Assembly: GCA_933228895.1 (NCBI GenBank)
Contig: OW121849.1
Coordinates: 127,290,849-127,354,848 of the forward strand
Length of the DNA stretch: 64,000 bases
Direction: 5' to 3'
Origin: Platycnemis pennipes
Taxonomy: Eukaryota; Arthropoda; Insecta; Odonata; Platycnemididae
Shown: positions 57,641 to 64,000 of the stretch, in pieces
Position numbering within the stretch: position 1 is the stretch's first letter
How the letters are laid out: each line of letters starts with the position of its first letter
Translations under genes and position numbers: made by a program
The notes under the pieces: model-generated
Told to the model about the DNA's origin: nothing
The model's database searches: none
What the model saw: only the letters and a program-made list of their open reading frames with translations

Positions 57641-58089
57641 TCTCGCTTCCTAAGACAAACACTCATTCCTTGATATGCTCCCCATGCCACCTACCATTTT
57701 CTATCCAGTGTTCGCACACCTCTTTATTTCCACTCATATACCGCCATATATCTCAAACATCTTATCTAAGTACTACACTAAATACTCCACATCATTATTT
57801 GAAAATGATTTTCTGACAAGTTGCAATTATGTTTTACTCTTCTATGGTAATCTATCATAATGCTGTCCTATGCTGAAATTAACTCTCTTATGCAAAATTT
57901 CTTGATAGAACAAGAAACATATCACTGACCCAATCACATGCTACAATGTTCATTACATCATCACCTGTGACAGACATACCAGGCTACATTAATCAGCACT
58001 ACACATTCCCAACAAAAAAGGTAAATTGCGTACTGTCTGTAATATTAAAGTCTGATAATCTGATTTGGGTGAGTATATTTATTTTCTTA
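57641..58089. other. spacer without recognised features
   Basis: Probably further decayed LINE sequence on its left side. No motifs seen. Confidence 0.4.
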
Positions 58090-59760
58090 TAGTGCATAAG
58101 ATATAAAGGGAGAGATCCAGAAATAGTTTTATAAGAATTCAAAAATAATTTTATGATCCAGTAAATAGTGTAATATAGTTTTATGTTTTTTCCTTTTCCA
58201 GCACAAATAATATATGATAAAAAAGAAAAAAATTACAATATTTTTACATTACCTTCCAAGGGTGCAAAAATAATTTATAATATTTGAATATCACACTTAG
58301 TCATTGTTCTTAAATACAAGTACTTATAAATTGAAACAGTAAAGAACAGAGTATTAGCTCAATCTGATCGCAAACTAAATTACAGCTCCACTTAACAACT
58401 CATACAGTAAACCCTCAATAATACGTAGTCAGGGGGATCGGAAAATCAGGATTTCGTTATTTATAACATTTTATAAAAATCGTGAAAACATCTTTTTTTC
58501 TCTAAGTGCATAAGATATAGTAGAGCTCCAGATATAGTTTTATAATAATTATCAAATAATTTTATGATCTTGAAATAGTTTAAAAAAGTTTTATGCTTAT
58601 TTCTCCTTTTCTAGTACAAATAATATGGGAAAAAAGAAAAAATTACAATATTTTTACATTACCTTCCAAGGGTGCAAAAATACTTCATAAGATATGAATA
58701 TCATGCTTAGTCATTGTTCTTAACTACAAGTACCTTTAAATTAAAACTGTAAAGAACAGAGTATTAGCTCATTTTGTTCGCAAACTAAATTACAGCTCCA
58801 CTTAACAACTCATACAGTAAACCCTCGTTAATAAGTAGTCAGTGGGATCGGAAAATCGGGAATTCGTTATTTCGAACATTTTATAAAAATCGTGAAAACA
58901 CATCTTTTTTTCCAACTAAGGGCATAAGATATAAGTAGAACTCTAGAAATATTATTCTCATGAGTATATTAGAATATTCCTGGCATATTATCAGAACTTA
59001 ATAGAAATAGTAGCCTGGACAGTAAACCCTCGATAATACACAGTCAGTGGGATCGGAAAATCGAGATTTCGAACATTTTATAAAAATCGTGAAAACACAT
59101 CTTTTTTTCTAACTAAGGGCATCAGATATAAGTAGAACTCTAGAAATATTATTCTCATGAGTATATTAGAATATTCCTGGCATATTATCAGAACTTAATA
59201 GAAATAGTAGCCTGGACAGTAAACCCTCGATAATACGCAGTCAGTGGGATCGGAAAATCGGGATTTCGAACATTTTATAAAAATCGTGAAAACACATCTT
59301 TTTTTTCTAACTAAGGGCGTAAGATATAAGTAGAACTCGAGAAATATTATTCTCATGAGTATATTAGAATATTCCTAGCATATTATCAGAACTTAATAGA
59401 AATAGCAGCCTGGACAGTAATTATCTGGAGCTCTACTATATCTTATGCACTTAGTTAGAGAAAAAAAGATGTGTTTTCACGATATTTATAAAATATTCGA
59501 AATAACGAAATCCCGATTTTCCGATCCCACTGACTACGTATTATCGAGGGTTTACTGTCCAGGCTGCTATTTCTATAAAGTTTTGATAACATGCCAGGAA
59601 TATTCTAATATACTCATGAGAGTAATATTTCTAGAGCTCTACAGAGTATACTTATATCTTATGCTCTAAGTTAGAGAAAAGATTTGTTTTCTATTTTTAT
59701 AAAATGTTCGAAATAACGACATCCCGAATTTCCGATCCCACTGACTACGTCCCTGGCGAA
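58090..59760. repeat. direct and inverted array built from a pogo-type terminus
   Basis: The motif CAGTAAACCCTCGATAATAC followed by GTCAGTGGGATCGGAAAATC occurs at 58405, 58815, 59020 and 59217, with a truncated CAGTAA at 59414. The first two belong to a 410-bp unit, the next to a 197-bp unit (59020, 59217, 59414: exact spacing). After 59414 the array turns over: inverted copies run through 59440-59580 and 59640-59750. The motif is close to the terminal repeat of the element at 41747. No transposase. Confidence 0.85.
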
Positions 59761-59769
59761 AATGTTTGT

Positions 59770-59960
59770 GTACAACTTGTGTGAAAAACTGGTACACTAA
59801 TTATGTACAAAATTTGATAAATGTGGTACAAGTTGTGTGATTTTGTGTGCTAATTGTGTGTTATAGAACATTTTACTGTACAGATTTCAGGTAGATTGTC
59901 TACATCAGAGTACAGGTACAGATTGTGTACAGTATGGTACAGAGTATGGGCAGGGATTAT
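59770..59960. repeat. GTGTGTACA-rich low-complexity repeat
   Basis: Short variants of GTACAACTTGTGTGA, GGTACAAGTTGTGTGA, ACAGATTGTGTACAG and similar recur through about 190 bp. No terminal structure was identified. Confidence 0.45.
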
Positions 59961-60189
59961 TGTACGAAGTAAAAACTAGGAATACAAGAAATTGGAAAAA
60001 ATACGAAATGAACATCCCATTGATTGATTGAATACCCAATGAAATGTGGCATTTGGTTTTAATAGAAGTATTTTCCAACATGGCAGAGCTACAACTAAAG
60101 CCTATTAGAAGGGGAATAAAATGATTTGTGGGTTACTCAAAATTCATGATGGAAAATGGAGATGCATTATCAATATTTACCCATTGAAG

Positions 60190-60560
60190 ATCTCCAGCGA
60201 AAAAACTGTTGAAAACCTGTTAAAAACTGTTGAATTTAACAGTCCCTGTTGAAAAAACTGTTCAATCTAACAGTTACTATTGAAAAAAAACTGTTGAATC
60301 CAACAGTTACTGTTGAAAAAACTGTTGAATTCTACAGGTACTCTTGCAAAAAACCATTGAAAACTTCACATTAAATCAGGCCAATGTTGAATTCAATAGT
60401 TACTGTGGAAAATGACAAACAGCAAGTAAATCCAACAGTTGAATCCAACAAAGTTACCTATTGTTGAAAATTAGTTAATGTAGAACTTTTAACAGTAAAC
60501 TGGAGAAACCAAACAGTAAACTTGAAACCTAGCATTAACTGTTGAAATCTAACCATTTAC
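60190..60560. repeat. palindromic minisatellite, ACTGTTGAA-CCAACAGTT
   Basis: A roughly 30-bp motif such as AAAAACTGTTGAATCCAACAG recurs at least five times, decaying to the right. Because TTGAATCCAA is near-palindromic, each unit can fold. No coding potential. Confidence 0.6.
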
Positions 60561-60800
60561 CTACCTTTGAAATCCAATAACAGCTACTAAATATCTGATA
60601 TCAGAATTATCATGTTGAACCTATCATCGTATACATGCTGAAAAATTAAATTATAAATCACATAATGAAAGGGTAAGTTGAGGAGCTCTAAAAAATTAAC
60701 CAGGTATCATCGTCATTGGTCATCAATCCTCAGATTGGTTTGACGCAGCTCTCCACTGAGTTCTTCTATTGGCTAATCTCTTCATATTTACGTATTTCTT

Positions 60801-62394
60801 ACCGTGTTTACCAATAAGAGAAAAAGGGAAGGTCTAAGACTTCCCCTACTACAAGGAAGGTGTTTACAACCTTCCACATCAGTTAAATACCTTGGGGTTA
60901 TTCTAGACTCCAAGTTCAACTGGGGAGAACATCTAGAGGTGGAAACAAAGAAAGCCTGTGCATCTCTATGGTCTTTCAAGAAAGCTCTGGGAAAATCCTG
61001 GGGGCTAAAACCGAAAGCCATGTACTGGCTATATACAGCAGTAGTGAAGCCTAGCTTTCTGCACTGCTCACTTGTCTGATGGACAAGGACCCGGCAGAAT
61101 GTTACCAGGGACAAACTAAACCACTTGCATAGAATGGCCTGTACGGGCATTTCAGGGGCAATGAAGACAACCCCAACCTTGGCAATCGAGACCCTCCTAA
61201 ACCTTACTCCACGATATGTGGAAGTTGAGATCCAGGCTAGGGCATCAGCATATCGTCTTAAAAGCCTAGGATAGTGGTACGACATGGGAAGTTCTTCCGG
61301 TCACAGAATTCTATGGACGGAGCTCAGGAAGTCGAGCCCAATTTTTGAAATGGGCTCTGACTCAATAATTGTGAAGTTCAACCAATCACCCCTCCTCTTC
61401 AAAATCCACTTCCCAACTAGAGAAGAGTGGGCAGAGAAAGGAGGGGAAGAACTACATAAAGGAGCCTATGTATGGTATACAGATGGCTCCAGGAAAGAAG
61501 GCAGAGGAGGAGCCGGTATATACAGCTACAGCCTATCCAAGAAAATATCTATCCCTCTCGGGGAATAAGCTACAGTGTTTCAGGCCGAGGTTTATATGCT
61601 TCTGACCTGTGCATATGCAGCTAAAGAGGCTGGCTTGTATGACAAACCAACTCATATCTGCACCGACAGCTAAGCTGTCCTCAGAGCTCTCGCATCATCA
61701 TGGTGCAGATCGCGGCTGCTGCTAGAGTGTAGAAATGCACTCAACACACTAGGCAGCTGCCGTAAAATTGAGCTCTTCTGGGTACCAGGTCATGCTGCCA
61801 TTGCCGGAAATGAAATGGCGGATGAGCTTGCCAAAGCAGGAGCCAACCGAAGACCGTTTGGTCCAGAACCATTCATACCTATTGCACCCTCAATGGGGAA
61901 AACGGAGATCTGAATGTGGGGCCTTGCTCGACATGCTGAGATCTGGCGGAAAACACCGAAGTTAAGGCAGGCCAAACTTCACATAGAGGGACCTAAACCT
62001 GATCTAGCTAATAAATTACTCCTATTAAACAGGAGTCAATTACGTACGATAGTGGGACTGTTCACTGGACAGTATCAAGTGATGAGACACCTCCATCTCC
62101 TGAAGATCACTGATTCAGCTAGATGCAGATGGTGTGAAGAAGAGGACGAATCAACCTCTCATCTCCTCTGCGAGTGCCCAGCCATAATGAGTACTCAGAA
62201 TAGATATCTTGGCTCACCTTTTCTGGAACCCAATGAAATTAAAGGGATCCTCATAGGAGACCTCTTGGCCTTTAGCCAGACGATCAGTCTCTATGGGTGA
62301 TCTCCTGAATGGTGGTTAGCATAATGGACCAATAGGTCTAAGTGCCCCAGGGACTCTTAGATTACTTCAACCTACTTTTCATCTCAATCTAATC
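60801..62394 (+). mobile_element. 5'-truncated RNase H-bearing LINE
   Basis: Target duplication TACGTATTTCTT at 60789-60800 and TACGAATTTCTT at 62395-62406, one mismatch. It contains the end of the reverse transcriptase, an RNase H domain and a C-terminal zinc knuckle. This combination occurs in the I/LOA/R1 group of LINEs. It is on the plus strand, opposite to the LINE it entered. Confidence 0.82.
60804..62300 (+). pseudogene. LINE ORF2 C-terminal half with nonsense codons
   Basis: One reading frame spans the entire 1.5 kb. It holds the RT thumb (STSVKYLGVILDSKFNWGEH), then RNase H with VWYTDGSRKEGRGGAGIYS, FQAEVYMLL, HICTDS and PGHAAIAGNEMADELAKAG carrying the D-E-D-D residues. A Cys/His knuckle, CRWCEEEDESTSHLLCEC, follows. 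Five in-frame stops interrupt it, at 61077, 61272, 61566, 61671 and 61911; no frameshift is needed. The natural stop is TGA 62298-62300. Defective, but only by point changes. Confidence 0.88.
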
Positions 62395-62490
62395 TACGAA
62401 TTTCTTCTCTTTCACATGCTTCGTCACTTGTTCCATACATCTCACTTGAGGCCTTCCTTTGCCATTCTTCCCATCCATTTGTTCTTCAAC

Positions 62491-63800
62491 GATTGAACCA
62501 GGTATATTGCAGTATTGTACTACATTACCATACTATTAGTATTTATACTAGTTTGTTTCAAAGGATAATGGGTCTATAAATGTTTATGTCTTAACTTATT
62601 GCTCCATATTGAGAACATTGATAAGTAAATAGTGATCATTTATGAGCCGTTCTAAATGTCATTTAGCAAAAATTTTCCTCCGTTTTCATTAAGTTCAACA
62701 TGTTGGTCTGTACACGTGTCTCACCAGTAATATAATTTAACCCATGCATGTAAGAGCTGCATGCCTTGGGGAAATTAATTTAAAAAACACCAAGGAATAA
62801 GCAATGTAATGAAAATGAAGGTTCAACCTTAAGCATTACAAAAAAATATGGATGCAGCTAAATTCTTTCTTATGCTCGCAAGTACGTAACCGCAATCAAA
62901 TATTGAGTATTCAAGAAAAGAACAACAAACTCTTAGCAAAAAATATATTTCCACACAAAACTTAAATACTTAAAACAAAATATATACATTAGTTTACAAC
63001 ATCATTGAATGGTTGTCTTTCCTTTTGAGATATTATTTAATTTCATGCCTACATATTTTAAAATCTCCTCCCCAAATTGCCATGCCTTCTGTTTCACATT
63101 GCACTTAGGTCTGCACACTTCCGTGTATCCTGGCAAGTAAAAATGTATTTTTTTTCAAATGTTGCTATGACAATATAAAAATCGCCAGTTTTAATATGTG
63201 GGAGAGTGCATGCAAAGGAACTTAGGGCAAATAAAGTGTAGTTGTACTCACTGCCTTATGCCAGGAGTCTTGCCAGCACAATGCTCCAAGTTGCATGAAC
63301 CAACTTTTTTTAAATGTTGATGAACTTTAATTATCACAATCAGGCCAATTCAGTATGCAATGTCGCTGTATTTTCACTAATCCTCTAAAATAGTTCTCCT
63401 TATTTCTTTCACCATTATCATGAAAGACCCAAACTAAGATGCCAACAGAAACAGCTTCCTCCTCATTTACGAATTCAAATAAATCACATTCAGAATGGCT
63501 AATTTTAAGAAGTAAAGTCAAGGACTACATTTTCAAGATTATCCGAGATGAATGAGAAGACAGAAGATTCAGCAATTCACACTACTTTTTGGATGATATG
63601 TAGCATTGTAGAAGTGTAAACACAATAAATATATTATTATATGCATAGCAATGGTTGTTTTCTAGTTGATATATCAAACAGAAAACAATTGTTGCTATGC
63701 TATTTTGCATTCCATTTAAAAGTAATTATTCTAGATATTTTCTAGACATAATGTATTTGTCATTGTAGAAATTTTGTACTTATTTGAATTACTTTTCCTC
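62491..63800. other. AT-rich DNA, nothing recognised
   Basis: No exon, terminal repeat or RNA gene was found. Frames are at most 64 codons. Confidence 0.5.
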
Positions 63801-63819
63801 AGACTCTACTTTCTTTCAC

Positions 63820-64000
63820 TAACCAAAATCCAGACCAGTTACAGCCCTTCAAAACCTACAGCACAGTTACAGACTGTCAAAACTACAGTACATTTACAGA
63901 CCACCAAATATTAAACTGCACCGGAAGAAAAAAATACAGACTAGTTACAGACCAACAGATATTGTAGTATAGTTATGGACCAAAATCCAGTTCAGTTTCC
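63820..64000. repeat. degenerate minisatellite ACAGACCA--CAGTTACAG
   Basis: A 30-40 bp motif made of CAGTTACAGACC, AAAACTACAG and CCAAAATCCAG recurs to the window edge. It is cut off by the window, so its full extent is unknown. Confidence 0.55.

Larger units (their letters stand above)
60711..62490 (-). mobile_element. LINE 3' fragment split by another LINE
   Basis: The left part, 60711-60800 (CAGATTGGTTTGACGCAGCTC, CTTCTATTGGCTAATCTC), and the right part, 62395-62490 (CTTTCACATGCTTCGTCAC, GCCTTCCTTTGCCATTC), are the two halves of one LINE tail on the minus strand. They are separated by the insertion at 60801-62394. Confidence 0.6.

Overview
The window is AT-rich animal DNA, almost certainly an arthropod and most likely an insect. 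It has GT-AG introns of several kilobases, tRNA-derived SINEs, and many TA-target (mariner/pogo), TTAA-target (piggyBac-like) and 8-bp-target (hAT-like) DNA transposons. The conserved exons read most like insect orthologues. Everything here was read by eye; no searches were run.

Two host genes are supported, convergent and about 11.8 kb apart. On the + strand, 13049-26848 carries the last four coding exons of a BRSK/SAD-family kinase (Drosophila sff): the C-terminal KA1-type region and tail. The kinase domain must lie to the left of the window. On the - strand, 51209-38627 carries a complete or nearly complete phosphatidylserine decarboxylase gene (PISD). Its exons encode a mitochondrial presequence, a membrane anchor, and a catalytic region ending with the LGST self-cleavage motif. 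The exon 2/3 junction needs a GC-AG intron.

The rest is mobile and repeated DNA. From left to right: a LINE 3' scrap (1067-1458); a Tigger-like element with a broken transposase (2108-4964); a nearly complete LINE with an intact 952-codon ORF2 and an 8-bp target duplication (9409-12717); two SINEs; a mariner split by a nested pogo-like element (13986-16852); and piggyBac-like MITEs at 19619 and 30245. Next come nested hAT-like elements (30833-32961); fold-back elements, one with a hammerhead-like core (35284-35411); two perfect palindromes near 33.9 kb; and several pogo-like elements inside PISD introns, including two inverted relatives. Right of PISD are a 2.5-kb element with 17-bp inverted ends (51551-54094), a dimeric 131-bp minisatellite (54100-57060) holding a GC-rich insert, a direct/inverted satellite built from pogo-type ends (58090-59760), and an RNase H-bearing LINE inserted into an older LINE (60801-62394).

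No operon, CRISPR array, functional tRNA or rRNA gene was seen. The less ordinary signals are the hammerhead-like fold-back, the six-hairpin cluster at 24321-24539, the GC-AG intron, the adjacent palindromes, the nested insertions and the satellite made from transposon ends.
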